From: Botryobacter ruber
Lineage (GTDB): Bacteria; Bacteroidota; Bacteroidia; Cytophagales; Hymenobacteraceae
Reading direction: 5' to 3'
Assembly (NCBI RefSeq): GCF_003347595.2
Contig: NZ_QCZK02000046.1
Location: forward strand, 1 to 55,178
Length of the DNA: 55,178 bases
The notes under the pieces are model-generated. The model ran no database searches. It saw only the letters and a program-made list of their open reading frames with translations, and was not told the DNA's origin. Below are positions 35,558 to 44,628 of this stretch, piece by piece (within the stretch, counting starts at the first letter, position 1; each line of letters begins with the position of its first letter). Made by a program: the position numbers and the translations under genes.

Positions 35558-37738
35558 CTATTGTTTCAGGATGCGTTCTACTTTCGTGCCTAACTTTGTT
35601 TCGATTCTGACAGTGTACACACCTGCTTTCAGACTTTCGCCAATCACACCTTCGCCGGTTCCCTTACCTGTTTCGATGCTGCGGCCCAGCTGGTCGTAAA
35701 TGGTATAGCTGTAAGCGCCAAGCGCATTGATCTGGAAAACATCCGTGGATGGATTCGGATAAACAAAAATGGTCTGCTGGCCTTTTACTTCTTTCTTCAG
35801 CCCCGTTACGCCCGAACCTGCAATCGTAATCGATGGTTTTGGCACTTCCAGGTCCATACCGCCACCCAGGTAAAAGCTGGTATGCGGCGGCTGGTTGTAA
35901 CCTACGTTCTGCCAGGCAATTGAAGTCCGGTACTGCGGGTCGTGCATCAGGGTATAGAACCTGGGATTTGTAGTGGTGTTGGAATAGTAGGGGGTTGTGG
36001 TTGTGAAAATACGAATGGCAGAGTTGTCATCAGTTCTCAGTATAACCTCTTCGCGCCAATCGCCTAAAATATCTGCTGACAGGCAAGGAGTTGCTTTTGT
36101 ACTGTTATTAGAGGAATTGCCGGTAAATGTTTTTAGGTTGCTGGTGCTACCTGAAGTAGAGCCCGGTATCCATTTGTCAATCCGGTTCCCGTCGAGCAGT
36201 TCGCGCTGCAGGTCGGCATCCCACCAGACGGCAAAGTTTACGCTCGGCCTGTTGGTGGCTACCTGTACGCCTTTCGCGTTAAACACGCCCCCTGTGGAGC
36301 CCCACATTTCCACGCCTTTATGCCTGGAATCAATGTCTGCCGCCAAGGCACGGCCAATGTCCCCGGTTGTTGGTACTCCAAAAATATTTTCGCCGGTACG
36401 CGCATCGCGCAGGCGCAAGCCCATTCCGGCGTATTCACTCTGAGACTCCTGGCAGGTCCACACTTCCAGTCCCGGCCTGTCCGGGTCCATGTCGGTTACG
36501 TGAAGCGCATCGCCGTGGCCCAGGCGGGTGGTGTATAATCGTCCTCCATTATCGTCTACTACCATCGAGCCATATACCACTTCATCTTTTCCGTCTGCAT
36601 CCACATCGTTGATGCTTAAGCTATGGAAGCCCTGGCCGCCATAAGTGGAATTGCCGGAGTCGTTCGAATCGAATTTCCAGCGCTGGGTCAGTTGGTTGTT
36701 TCGCCAGTCCCAGGCAACCAGTACGCTTCTGCCATAGTAGCCGCGGCACATCAGCAGGCTCGGACGCTGACCGTCAAAATAACCCACACCTGCCAGAAAG
36801 CGGTCTACCCGGTTGCCGTAGCTCTCGTTGCTGCCCCAGCCGTTTATCGGATCACGCCCCGGAACATAATTGGTTGTGGCCATGGCGGCACCGGTTCTGC
36901 CATTAAACACAGTCAGGAATTCCGGCCCGGATAAAATGCGGCCCTGGTTGTTGCGGTAATCAGCTGCCGCATTGCCAATCACAGTGCCCACACCGTCGAT
37001 CGTGGCATCAGCAGTTTTGCAGGCTACTTCTGCCAGGCCATCGCCGTCCAGGTCAAATACGATAAATTGGGTGTAATGCGCGCCTGCCCGTATGTTCCGG
37101 CCCAGATCTATTCTCCAGAGGTGGGTGCCATCCATTTTGTAAGCATCCAGGTAAACATTGCCGGTATAGCCGCCATGCGAATTATCCCTGGAGTTGGTAG
37201 GATCCCATTTTACGATCAATTCGTATTCACCGTCGCCATCGAGGTCGCCCACACTGCAGTCGTTAGGGGTGTAGGAGTAAGACTGGCCCGCAGGATAATT
37301 TTCAACGTTGCCATTATTTGTTACGGTATAAGGTGGCGTAACGCCATCAGCTGGTTTTTGCAGGGGAACGCGCAAGGCATTGGAACTCCAGACAGCTGCA
37401 CCCTTCGAGGCTTCCTGCTCCACTCCGTTAATTACCGGCCGTACGGTATAGACAGCAGAATTAGACGTAGAAGTATGGGTCGTATTGGTCATGGACGTCG
37501 GACCCCCAAAAGTGTTTACAAGGGTTTCGTTACTGTAAACATTAAACTTGATATTATCCGGGTCGGTGGCCAGCAGGCGCCAGCCAATGTATACTTCGGT
37601 GGGTGACGTTCTGACAGCGATGACGCCCCGGTCCAGTTTTTCCATTTGCCGCTGTCCGAAGACCTGGGCCGTGAGGAATACTAATGCCGACACCAGCAGC
37701 AAACGAACAGTTGTTAATTTGTAAAAAGTGTTTTTCAT
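35558..37738 (-). CDS. Rhamnogalacturonan lyase (PL11-like) with T9SS sorting domain
   Basis: 726 residues. Signal peptide about 1-28 (ending TAQVFGQ). The catalytic region (about 30-620) holds RGVIAVRTSPTEVYIGWRLL, FDLDGDGLAEVACKTADAT and other calcium-binding D-x-D-G-D-G repeats of the PL11 eight-bladed propeller, which cleaves rhamnogalacturonan I of pectin. A C-terminal type-A sorting domain (FVYPNPSTDVFQINALGAYS ... TKVERILKQ) marks export by the type IX system and attachment to the cell surface. No susC/susD pair or other pectin genes sit beside it. Confidence 0.92.
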   Translation of the reverse strand: MKNTFYKLTTVRLLLVSALVFLTAQVFGQRQMEKLDRGVIAVRTSPTEVYIGWRLLATDPDNIKFNVYSNETLVNTFGGPTSMTNTTHTSTSNSAVYTVRPVINGVEQEASKGAAVWSSNALRVPLQKPADGVTPPYTVTNNGNVENYPAGQSYSYTPNDCSVGDLDGDGEYELIVKWDPTNSRDNSHGGYTGNVYLDAYKMDGTHLWRIDLGRNIRAGAHYTQFIVFDLDGDGLAEVACKTADATIDGVGTVIGNAAADYRNNQGRILSGPEFLTVFNGRTGAAMATTNYVPGRDPINGWGSNESYGNRVDRFLAGVGYFDGQRPSLLMCRGYYGRSVLVAWDWRNNQLTQRWKFDSNDSGNSTYGGQGFHSLSINDVDADGKDEVVYGSMVVDDNGGRLYTTRLGHGDALHVTDMDPDRPGLEVWTCQESQSEYAGMGLRLRDARTGENIFGVPTTGDIGRALAADIDSRHKGVEMWGSTGGVFNAKGVQVATNRPSVNFAVWWDADLQRELLDGNRIDKWIPGSTSGSTSNLKTFTGNSSNNSTKATPCLSADILGDWREEVILRTDDNSAIRIFTTTTPYYSNTTTNPRFYTLMHDPQYRTSIAWQNVGYNQPPHTSFYLGGGMDLEVPKPSITIAGSGVTGLKKEVKGQQTIFVYPNPSTDVFQINALGAYSYTIYDQLGRSIETGKGTGEGVIGESLKAGVYTVRIETKLGTKVERILKQ

Positions 37739-38404
37739 ATAAACCTGTTAAAGTGGTAGTTAATGCTCCGTCTGCGAATTGTGCAAACAGGAATAAAACT
37801 TAAAATGTAATTTATAATCTGGGTTTGTGAACCGGAACAGCAAACACTGGAGCGGGAGATGGTGCCGCCGTTTTCCGCTGTTTTGAAAAATAATCGCGTA
37901 ATGGATACTTTTAGATAGCTTGGGCTACTGCTGTAATGCATTTTTGTTCACAAATGCTAAAATTCAAAAAAAAGCCGTAGACACCATCCTGCGCTGTCAT
38001 GCCTGCGCCTCTGCAACCAGCTCGCAGCCTAACGATTCCGGCTGAGGTTCAGAGGATAAGGCAATCTTGATTGCTATCTTTTTCCGTTTAGGATAGGGGG
38101 TGTGCAGGGTAGGGCCGTTTCATTCTGGTTTCCTATAATTCAAAATGGACAATAAAAGAAAATGTCATTTCGAACGCAGTGAGAAATCTGAATTATTTCA
38201 AGCATTTATGTCAGCACCAGATTTCTCACTGCGTTCGAAATGACACAAAATATTAGAATGAAACGGCCCTAGGGGGCAGGTTGTGTTCACGGATCGACTT
38301 TCAGCGCGCAGCATGGCCGGGAAAGGGAGTGGTTATAACTGAAAATTCTGGTGAATATGTGCGGGAATGCCTATCATTGCTTCTCACTTAAAACATTTCC
38401 GGTT
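37739..38404. other. Intergenic region with long palindrome
   Basis: About 660 nt between the lyase start and the NTF2-like gene. The right half is the palindromic element at 38111-38270. The left half, upstream of the lyase, has AT-rich leader sequence and no gene. Confidence 0.6.
38111..38270. repeat. 160-bp nested palindromic element
   Basis: Outer arms AGGGCCGTTTCATTCT (38111-38126) and AGAATGAAACGGCCCT (38255-38270) are perfect. Inner 28-bp arms 38163-38190 and 38218-38245 are also perfect and begin TGTCATTTCGAACGCAGTG. The inner core (TCATTTCGA ... GAGAAATCTG) is shared with the palindrome at 51216-51360. The outer arm sequence recurs at 46885, before the MITE region. Confidence 0.8.
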
Positions 38405-38836
38405 ATGCTGAAAAAATTATTTTGTTTGCTGCTTGTCTGTCTTGCATTTAGTGTCGTAACTGAGGCGCAGTCAAAAGAAGAAAAAGATGTTGCTGCTGCT
38501 GTGGAAGCCTTGCGCAAAGCCATGGTGGATGCCGACAAAAAGAAACTGGAAGCCCTCACGGCCAGTGATTTAAGCTACGGCCATTCCAGTGGTAAACTAG
38601 AAGACAAGGCCACCTTTGTCGAAACCATCGTGAGCGGGAAATCCGATTTTGTAAGCATCGATCTGAAAGACCAGACCGTAAAAGTTTCCGGTAACACAGC
38701 ACTGGTGCGGCACCAGCTTTCAGGCGAAACGAACGATGGCGGTACGCCGGGTACGGTAAAACTGGGTGTGCTGCTGGTGTGGCAAAAGCAGCAGGGCCAG
38801 TGGAAACTGCTGGCACGGCAGGCCTACAAGCTGTAG
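38405..38836 (+). CDS. NTF2-like / DUF4440 protein, secreted
   Basis: 143 residues from ATG 38405 (MLKKLFCLLLVCLAFSVVTEAQ, a clear signal peptide); the frame extends to 38351. The mature domain shows the SnoaL/DUF4440 pattern: AAAVEALRKAMVDADKKKLEAL, LTASDLSYGHSSGKLEDKATF and VLLVWQKQQGQWKLLARQAYKL. The fold is a cone-shaped alpha+beta barrel used for binding or catalysis on small molecules. Its ligand is unknown. The dehydrogenase gene follows 61 nt downstream. Confidence 0.88.
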   Translation: MLKKLFCLLLVCLAFSVVTEAQSKEEKDVAAAVEALRKAMVDADKKKLEALTASDLSYGHSSGKLEDKATFVETIVSGKSDFVSIDLKDQTVKVSGNTALVRHQLSGETNDGGTPGTVKLGVLLVWQKQQGQWKLLARQAYKL

Positions 38837-38897
38837 TCGAAACATTAGCTGCCTCCGGGAAACTTTTTCTTTTTAAACGCCACTTAAACTAACTTTT

Positions 38898-39887
38898 ATG
38901 GCTGTAAGAATATCTTTTGAGGAGATGAAAGCGCAGTTCCGGCGGGTGTTGCTCAACCTGGGCTTCAGCGAAAAGCGAGCGGACTTGTGTGCGGCTATTT
39001 TTGCTGAAAACAGCCGCGACGGCGTGTATTCGCATGGTGTGAACCGCTTTCCGGTGTTTGTGCAGCTGGTAAAGGAAGGGCTGGTGGTGCCGGAGGCCGA
39101 GCCGGAACAAACCGGGCAACATGGTGCCCTGGCTTACTGGGACGGGCACAGGGCGCCGGGTATGGTGACGGCTACCCGCGCTACGGAACAGGCTATTGCA
39201 CTGGCAAAGGAACATGGTATTGGCTGCGTGGCGGTAAAAAACACGAACCACTGGATGCGTGGCGGCACCTATGGCTGGCAGGCGGCAGAGGCAGGGTGTG
39301 TGGCCATTTGCGCCACCAACACCATCGCCAATATGCCGCCCTGGGGCGGAAAAGAGCCCCGCCTGGGCAACAACCCGCTCGTAATTGCCATTCCCCGCGA
39401 AAACGGGCACATTGTGCTGGACATGGCCATGACGCAGTTTTCGTTCGGGAAGCTGCAGGAGTATGAGCTGAAGGGGGAGGAGCTGCCGGTAGCGGGCGGC
39501 TACGACGAAACCGGTGCGCTGACCACCGACCCGGAAGCCATCAGGACCACCGGGCGCAGCCTGCCCATCGGCTACTGGAAAGGGGCCGGCTTGTCGCTGG
39601 TGCTGGATGTGCTGGTGGCTTCGTTGAGTGGCGGACGCTCTGTTGCTGAGATCACGGCGCAGGGGAAAGAGTACGGCGTTTCGCAGCTTTTTATTTGTAT
39701 CGATGCGGCCAGGCAAAACGAGGCCATCATCGAAAACATTCTTGCCTATACCAAAGCCTGTGAACCCGTGCATGCCGGTGGCCCGGTTCGCTACCCCGGC
39801 GAAAACACGCTGGCAACCCGCGTCAGGAATGAAAAGGAGGGAATTCCGGTAAATGAGGAAATCTGGCAGCAGGTGCTGGCACTGTAA
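38898..39887 (+). CDS. yiaK: 3-dehydro-L-gulonate 2-dehydrogenase (Ldh family)
   Basis: 329 residues, MDH2/LDH-type NAD(P)H oxidoreductase. ENSRDGVYSHGVNRFP holds the catalytic-type His, and GCVAVKNTNHWMRGGTYGWQA and NMPPWGGKEPRLGNNPLVIAIP are family motifs. It interconverts 2,3-diketo-L-gulonate and 3-dehydro-L-gulonate in L-ascorbate/uronate metabolism. No other yia or ula genes lie nearby. The nearby pectin lyase makes a role in uronate-derived sugar use conceivable, an inference only. Confidence 0.88.
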   Translation: MAVRISFEEMKAQFRRVLLNLGFSEKRADLCAAIFAENSRDGVYSHGVNRFPVFVQLVKEGLVVPEAEPEQTGQHGALAYWDGHRAPGMVTATRATEQAIALAKEHGIGCVAVKNTNHWMRGGTYGWQAAEAGCVAICATNTIANMPPWGGKEPRLGNNPLVIAIPRENGHIVLDMAMTQFSFGKLQEYELKGEELPVAGGYDETGALTTDPEAIRTTGRSLPIGYWKGAGLSLVLDVLVASLSGGRSVAEITAQGKEYGVSQLFICIDAARQNEAIIENILAYTKACEPVHAGGPVRYPGENTLATRVRNEKEGIPVNEEIWQQVLAL

Positions 39888-39919
39888 GCTGCTGCCGGCA
39901 CTGCCGTAACCTTCTTCAT

Positions 39920-39956
39920 AAAGCAGCAGCGGCTATGGTGACAGCTGCAGAAACCA
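39920..39956 (+). repeat. R1 repeat, copy 7
   Basis: AAAGCAGCAGCGGCTATGGT followed by GACAGCTGCAGAAACCATT. It pairs with the inverted copy that follows. Confidence 0.75.
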
Positions 39957-39996
39957 TTTTTTGTTTTCTGCACCAGCCACCATAGCCGCTGCTGCT
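39922..39996. terminator. Hairpin formed by two inverted R1 copies
   Basis: AGCAGCAGCGGCTATGGTGA... (39922-39953) pairs with ...CACCATAGCCGCTGCTGCT (39965-39996) across 11 nt. It lies between the convergent dehydrogenase and penicillin-binding-protein genes and can act as a bidirectional terminator. Confidence 0.75.
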
Positions 39997-39998
39997 CC
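39965..39998 (-). repeat. R1 repeat, copy 8 (inverted)
   Basis: TTTCTGCACCAGCCACCATA then GCCGCTGCTGCTCC, the reverse complement of R1. Confidence 0.75.
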
Positions 39999-40019
39999 AT
40001 CGGGATGCTTTAATCAGAA

Positions 40020-42518
40020 TTAATCCCGCCACTTCCTCTTTCGCGCTTCCTTCTCCCTTTCTCTTTGTTCCTTACGGGCTTTTTTACTTCTTTCTTTCCA
40101 ATCTTTGTAGCTTTGAGCAGGTCCGGAATGGCCACGGTCGCGGCTGAAAATGCGGTCGAAGAAGGCAGCCAGTTTGGTCTGGGGTTCCTGCTCTTCGATA
40201 AAGGAGGCACAGGCCAGGCGTGCTTCCAGCTCCGGCGGCAACGGCCGGAAGCGGCTGGTACGGTAGCCGGTATAGCGGCGGTCCTGCACGAGACGCTTCA
40301 TAAATTCGCCCCACACCGGCAGCGCCGTGTTCGCTCCCTGCCCCAGTTCCAGCGTCCGGAAGTGAACGGCCGGACTCTCGGCGCCCACCCATACGCCTGT
40401 TACCAGCCCCGGCGTGATGCCGATAAACCAGCCGTCGGAGTGGTTTTGCGAGGTACCGGTTTTGCCGGCTATGTCCATTTTTAGATTGTATTCAGAGCGA
40501 AGCCTTCTGCCGCTGCCTTCTTCCACTACGCCCTGCATCAGCCGCACCATAACGGCGGCATTGTCTGCCGAAAGTGCCCGCTTTGCACTTGCCGCAGGCC
40601 GGTGCTGCCGGATGACTCTGCCGGTACGATCTGTTATTTTAGCAATGTACACTGGCTTTACCTGGTAACCGCCGTTGGCAATGGTAGCATAGGCGTTCAC
40701 CATTTCATACAGCGAAATACTGGCCACACCCAGGGCCAGGGCAGGTACTTTGGGTAAGTCGGATTGAATGCCCAGCCGGTGTGCCAGCGACACCGTCTGG
40801 TCTACGCCTGCCTGCATGATGAGCTGGGCCGACACCGTATTCACAGATCCCGCCAGGGCGCCCTGCATCGAATATTCGCCGCCATACTGGTCGGTGGCGT
40901 TCTGGGGCGACCAGTTATCGTAGGCCGGGTAGGTGAGGCGCTGGTTTGGGAAATAGGCGCAGGGTTCGAGCCCTTTTTCGAGGGCGGCTGCATACACAAC
41001 CGGTTTAAAAGTAGAGCCTACCTGCCGTTTGGAGCGCACGTGGTCGTATTTAAACACCTCGTGTTCGATGCCGCCTACCCAGGCCCGTACATAGCCGGTG
41101 TGGGGTTCCATAGCCAGCAAGCCGGTGTTCAGGAAGCGCTGGTAATACTGCACAGAGTCCAGCGGGCTTATGTCCTTTTTGGTGCTGCCGTTCCAGCTGA
41201 AGACCCGCATTGCCACCGGTTCCGAGAACCGCTTCACGATCTCTTCTTCTGCCATTCCGGCCTGTTTGAGTTTTTTGTAACGGTCGGAGCGTACAACGGC
41301 ATCTTTTACCACGCTGATGTCGTTGCCCCAGGGGCTGCGGCCTTTCCAGTGGGCGTCGAACTGTTTCTGTAGTTTGGCCATGCGGTTGCGCACCGCTCGT
41401 TCGGCCTGCAGTTGCATGCCGGCGTCGAGGGTGGTGTAAATTTTCAGGCCGTCGGTGTAGAGGTTGTAGGGCTCGCTTTTTTCGTTGCGCTGGGTGGCGC
41501 ACCAGTCTGCCAGTTCCTGCCGCAGCTGCTCCCGGAAGTAAGGCGCCAGCCCGTCGTTGTGGGTTTCGTAGCGGTAGCGTAGTGTGAGCGGCAGCTGTTT
41601 AAGCGAATCGGCCTGCTGCGCGGTCAGGTACTCGTATTTGGCCATCTGGTTGAGCACCACGTTCCGCCGCTGCTCCGAACGTTCCGGGTTCAGGAGGGGA
41701 TTGTAGGTGGTGGTGGCCTTCAGCATTCCGATCAGCACCGCCGCCTCTTCTGTTTTGATAGAGTCGGCGGTGGTGTTGAAGAAGCGGCGGGAGGCCCGTT
41801 CGATGCCGTACAGGTTGCCGCCCATCGGTACCGTGTTCAGGTACAGCTCCAGCAGTTCTTCCTTAGAATAAATACGTTCGAGCCTGCGGGCAATGATAAA
41901 CTCACGGAGCTTGATGACCGGCATGTAGAGCGCTGACTTCCGCTGCCGCGGGTACAGGTTCTTGGCCAGCTGCTGGCTCAGGGTGCTGCCGCCGCCGGAG
42001 CTCTCTTCCTGGAAAAGCAATGTCTTGAAAAATACCCGTAAAATGCTTCGGAGGTCAATGCCGCTGTGGTCGTAAAAGCGGGCATCTTCGGTAGCGACCA
42101 GGGCATGAATAACGGTAGGCGCAATGTTTTTGTACGACACGTTGGTGCGGTCCTGCACGTAGTAACGGCCCAGCAAAACGCTGTCGGCAGAGTACACTTC
42201 AGAGGCGGTGTTGTTCTGGTGCAGCTTCAGTTCGGTGCGGGACGGAATGTGCCCGAACATGCCAAGGTACACCGCCAGGTAAAGTCCGCAAAAGAGCAGC
42301 AGCACCAGCAGCGCCAGTTTGTAAGCCCCTTTCCAGAAAATACGCAGGGCAGCAGGCGCCGCATTTTTCCAGCCGGAATCTCGGATCTGCTGATGCAACT
42401 GCTGCCAGTAACCCGGCCTGAGTTTAGACTGGTGGCGGCGGTAAAAGCCAGACGTAAAAGCTTTTAATTTTCTGAAAAGCGGGAAAAGGATAATATGAAG
42501 TAGAAACCTGAAAAACAT
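40020..42518 (-). CDS. Class A penicillin-binding protein (PBP1A-like)
   Basis: 832 residues from ATG 42518 (MFFRFLLHIILFPLFRKL). The open frame reaches 42935 but that part carries an inverted R1 repeat and overlaps the neighbouring gene's 3' end. After a short cytoplasmic part, one transmembrane helix (LALLVLLLFCGLYLAVYLGMF, about 70-90) leads to the GT51 glycosyltransferase domain (EDARFYDHSGID; GGSTLSQQLAKNLYPRQ). The transpeptidase domain has the catalytic SxxK in GSTFKP, the SxN motif SVN and KTGTS. It polymerises and crosslinks peptidoglycan in the periplasm. Confidence 0.95.
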   Translation of the reverse strand: MFFRFLLHIILFPLFRKLKAFTSGFYRRHQSKLRPGYWQQLHQQIRDSGWKNAAPAALRIFWKGAYKLALLVLLLFCGLYLAVYLGMFGHIPSRTELKLHQNNTASEVYSADSVLLGRYYVQDRTNVSYKNIAPTVIHALVATEDARFYDHSGIDLRSILRVFFKTLLFQEESSGGGSTLSQQLAKNLYPRQRKSALYMPVIKLREFIIARRLERIYSKEELLELYLNTVPMGGNLYGIERASRRFFNTTADSIKTEEAAVLIGMLKATTTYNPLLNPERSEQRRNVVLNQMAKYEYLTAQQADSLKQLPLTLRYRYETHNDGLAPYFREQLRQELADWCATQRNEKSEPYNLYTDGLKIYTTLDAGMQLQAERAVRNRMAKLQKQFDAHWKGRSPWGNDISVVKDAVVRSDRYKKLKQAGMAEEEIVKRFSEPVAMRVFSWNGSTKKDISPLDSVQYYQRFLNTGLLAMEPHTGYVRAWVGGIEHEVFKYDHVRSKRQVGSTFKPVVYAAALEKGLEPCAYFPNQRLTYPAYDNWSPQNATDQYGGEYSMQGALAGSVNTVSAQLIMQAGVDQTVSLAHRLGIQSDLPKVPALALGVASISLYEMVNAYATIANGGYQVKPVYIAKITDRTGRVIRQHRPAASAKRALSADNAAVMVRLMQGVVEEGSGRRLRSEYNLKMDIAGKTGTSQNHSDGWFIGITPGLVTGVWVGAESPAVHFRTLELGQGANTALPVWGEFMKRLVQDRRYTGYRTSRFRPLPPELEARLACASFIEEQEPQTKLAAFFDRIFSRDRGHSGPAQSYKDWKERSKKARKEQREREKEARKRKWRD

Positions 42519-42801
42519 GCAAAAAAATAAAGTTATGCCTGCATCACGCTGCCTGCACCGGCAGCACAACCGCTGTAAAAGTACAAAAAAATGGCACAGA
42601 AAGTTGCAGCTGCTGCCACCACAGCCTCTGCTCCTTAGAGTATGTTTAAATTCCGTCCTTTGCGCTGCAAATTGCCCGGAAAGGAACCTGACTTCATATT
42701 TTTCTCGCACCATAGCGCTGCTATGCTGCTCCAAAAACATTTCGTCAGAACCCTTCCCGAACAATTTTCGCTTGCAAAAACGAAAATTAAACATTCTCTG
42801 A
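42519..42801. other. Intergenic region between PBP and the kinase-like lipoprotein
   Basis: About 280 nt with an inverted R1 repeat and a stretch at 42641-42790 of palindrome-like non-coding sequence (CGTCCTTTGCGCTGCAAATT; TTTTCGCTTGCAAAAACGAAAA). No gene is supported. Confidence 0.5.
42597..42635 (-). repeat. R1 repeat, copy 9 (inverted)
   Basis: AAAGTTGCAGCTGCTGCCAC followed by CACAGCCTCTGCTCCTT. Located 3' of the kinase-like lipoprotein gene when read on the minus strand. Confidence 0.7.
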
Positions 42802-44400
42802 TTAGAAACCTTCCCGGTCAAAGTTATGAACGGTAACGCAGCGGGAGGTATTGTTTCTGGCTTCTGATCCCAGTTCAAGTTCATTCCCGATCCGGGTATC
42901 GTATACCTGGGTTTTCTTCGAAAGGCCCGCCACACGGGAGGTGTCTTTTATTTCGTCTTCCCCTTCACCGCCCACAATCACGACCACAATCCCTTTTTTC
43001 ACCGATCCACTTACAGTAAACTCATCGTCTTCGCCCAAACCGTGGAGCGTGATTTGTTTTGTTTCGGAACGCTGAAAGACGCGGTGGTAAATCTGGCGCT
43101 CATCCGACTTCCGGTGTACCGTTACCTCGGTCTCTTCGTCGTTCAGCCGCTTTACGTCAAACAACTCCTCATCGTCCGATCCCACCACCAATACCTCTTT
43201 TGCCAGGATCCTGTAAAATCCGGCAGCCGCTTCGGGCAGTTTGTCTCGCCTGCTTTTTAGTTTTTGGATTGTAGAAGGCCCCTCCAGCCGGTATATTTCC
43301 GGGGGAAAGGCGTGTACGGCCTCCTCGATCACGGCATCGGGCAGGGCGCGCTGCAGCTCCCGGGCAAGGGAATCGAACTGCGCTTTCGATACATTTGCCA
43401 GTAACCGTTGGTCCAGGAATTCGCTTTTCACCGTCAGGGCGTGCAGGTTGCGGTAATCGGCTGCAAAAGGCTGAAACTTCTGGTGGTTCAGCAGCTTTCC
43501 CAGTAGCAGCGAGGTCAGGCCCTTGTTGTAATGGTAAAAGGCCTGGTCCCGGTCTTCGGCGACAGGTCTGTAAACGGTGTTGGCTTTTTCTTTAAACTCG
43601 GCCCATTCCCACTGGTCTTTGTGCCGGTCGCGGTCGTTGATAAAAATATCGAACAGGCGGGCTTTGGCATAGGCCAGCTGGTCCACCACGTGATCGTCTT
43701 CCTCGTAAATTTTGCGGAGCATTTTTTTGGTGCTGGCAACATCCACGGCCCCACGCAGGGCAGGCGGAAGGTCCTTTCTTTTGGAGAACTTTTCTTCCAG
43801 CAGGTAAACCCTGTCGCCGGCAACGTCTTTAAACTCCCCCAGGGCCTCGTCCTGCCCGTGCACGTAAACCAGTTCCGGATCAGGCTGCGGGATGCCGGCG
43901 GCACGAGCCAGCGGAGCTACCACCAGGGCCGCATACGGATTTAGCGCAGCTGTCTGGTCCCGTAAAAACCTGACGCCAAATGTTTTTGTCGCGAGAAAGG
44001 ACTTGTTTAGTGCCGGGTCTTTGTCGATGGAGCGTAAGGCGTATGTTCTGTCAGCAGCATCAGACACAGTCAGACCTACTGTCTGGTAACCTCCGCTTCG
44101 CTTTTCTACCGCAAGGCCGCCTTTTTCCTGCTCAAAGTCCAGCACCCGCACCTGCACCGGTTCCGCCCACACCTCGCGGTAGTGTTTTCCGAGGAAGAAG
44201 TTGTGAAACTTATTGTGCTGGTATTGCCTGCCCGCCTGAATTGTAACGCTGTCTGCCTGTTCCCACTGCCGGTCAGGCTTTCCGGAAACCAGTTGTGTGG
44301 CAGGGTAAAAGTTTTTGTTCGCACAGCCAATGGTCATACAAGCAACTGCAATAAAAGCAAACCAGTGGCACAGAGGGGTATTTACAGCTGTTTTCTTCAT
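42802..44400 (-). CDS. Lipoprotein with an atypical-kinase-like domain
   Basis: 532 residues from ATG 44400; the frame is open to 44502. MKKTAVNTPLCHWFAFIAVA and the lipobox TIGC predict a lipidated Cys26. In the middle, LARLFDIFINDRDRHKDQW-like sequence (DRDRHKDQW at 256-264) followed after 17 residues by RPVAEDRDQAF (278-288) resembles the catalytic and metal-binding D-x-x-DRHxxxW and P-x-D-x-DxxF pair of CotH/FAM20-type atypical kinases. This is my inference, not a known assignment. Related Bacteroidota proteins, as I recall them, carry an N-terminal phosphoesterase and C-terminal beta-barrel; this one ends at HNFDREGF without the barrel. Confidence 0.6.
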   Translation of the reverse strand: MKKTAVNTPLCHWFAFIAVACMTIGCANKNFYPATQLVSGKPDRQWEQADSVTIQAGRQYQHNKFHNFFLGKHYREVWAEPVQVRVLDFEQEKGGLAVEKRSGGYQTVGLTVSDAADRTYALRSIDKDPALNKSFLATKTFGVRFLRDQTAALNPYAALVVAPLARAAGIPQPDPELVYVHGQDEALGEFKDVAGDRVYLLEEKFSKRKDLPPALRGAVDVASTKKMLRKIYEEDDHVVDQLAYAKARLFDIFINDRDRHKDQWEWAEFKEKANTVYRPVAEDRDQAFYHYNKGLTSLLLGKLLNHQKFQPFAADYRNLHALTVKSEFLDQRLLANVSKAQFDSLARELQRALPDAVIEEAVHAFPPEIYRLEGPSTIQKLKSRRDKLPEAAAGFYRILAKEVLVVGSDDEELFDVKRLNDEETEVTVHRKSDERQIYHRVFQRSETKQITLHGLGEDDEFTVSGSVKKGIVVVIVGGEGEDEIKDTSRVAGLSKKTQVYDTRIGNELELGSEARNNTSRCVTVHNFDREGF

Positions 44401-44628
44401 CGTAGTATGGTACGTATGCCGGTTATAATGTTTAGCATGTAAGGAAGAAAAAGATGTTCCTTCGCAGGCAAAGCAACAGCCGGCGGTTCGGATGTTGACC
44501 ATTTCAGGCGGCTTTTCCTGCAGTGGACCAATGATTTTTCAGTTTCCCGAAACAAAACGGTTGCCCACAGACTATACAGAAAACGAAATTTTAGAACCTG
44601 CATTAGCACAACCATAAAAAACAGCAGC

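Noticed and set aside
42519..42935. N-terminal extension of the penicillin-binding protein
   Set aside because: It would run through an R1 repeat and overlap the neighbouring gene; the ATG at 42518 gives a typical PBP N-terminus.
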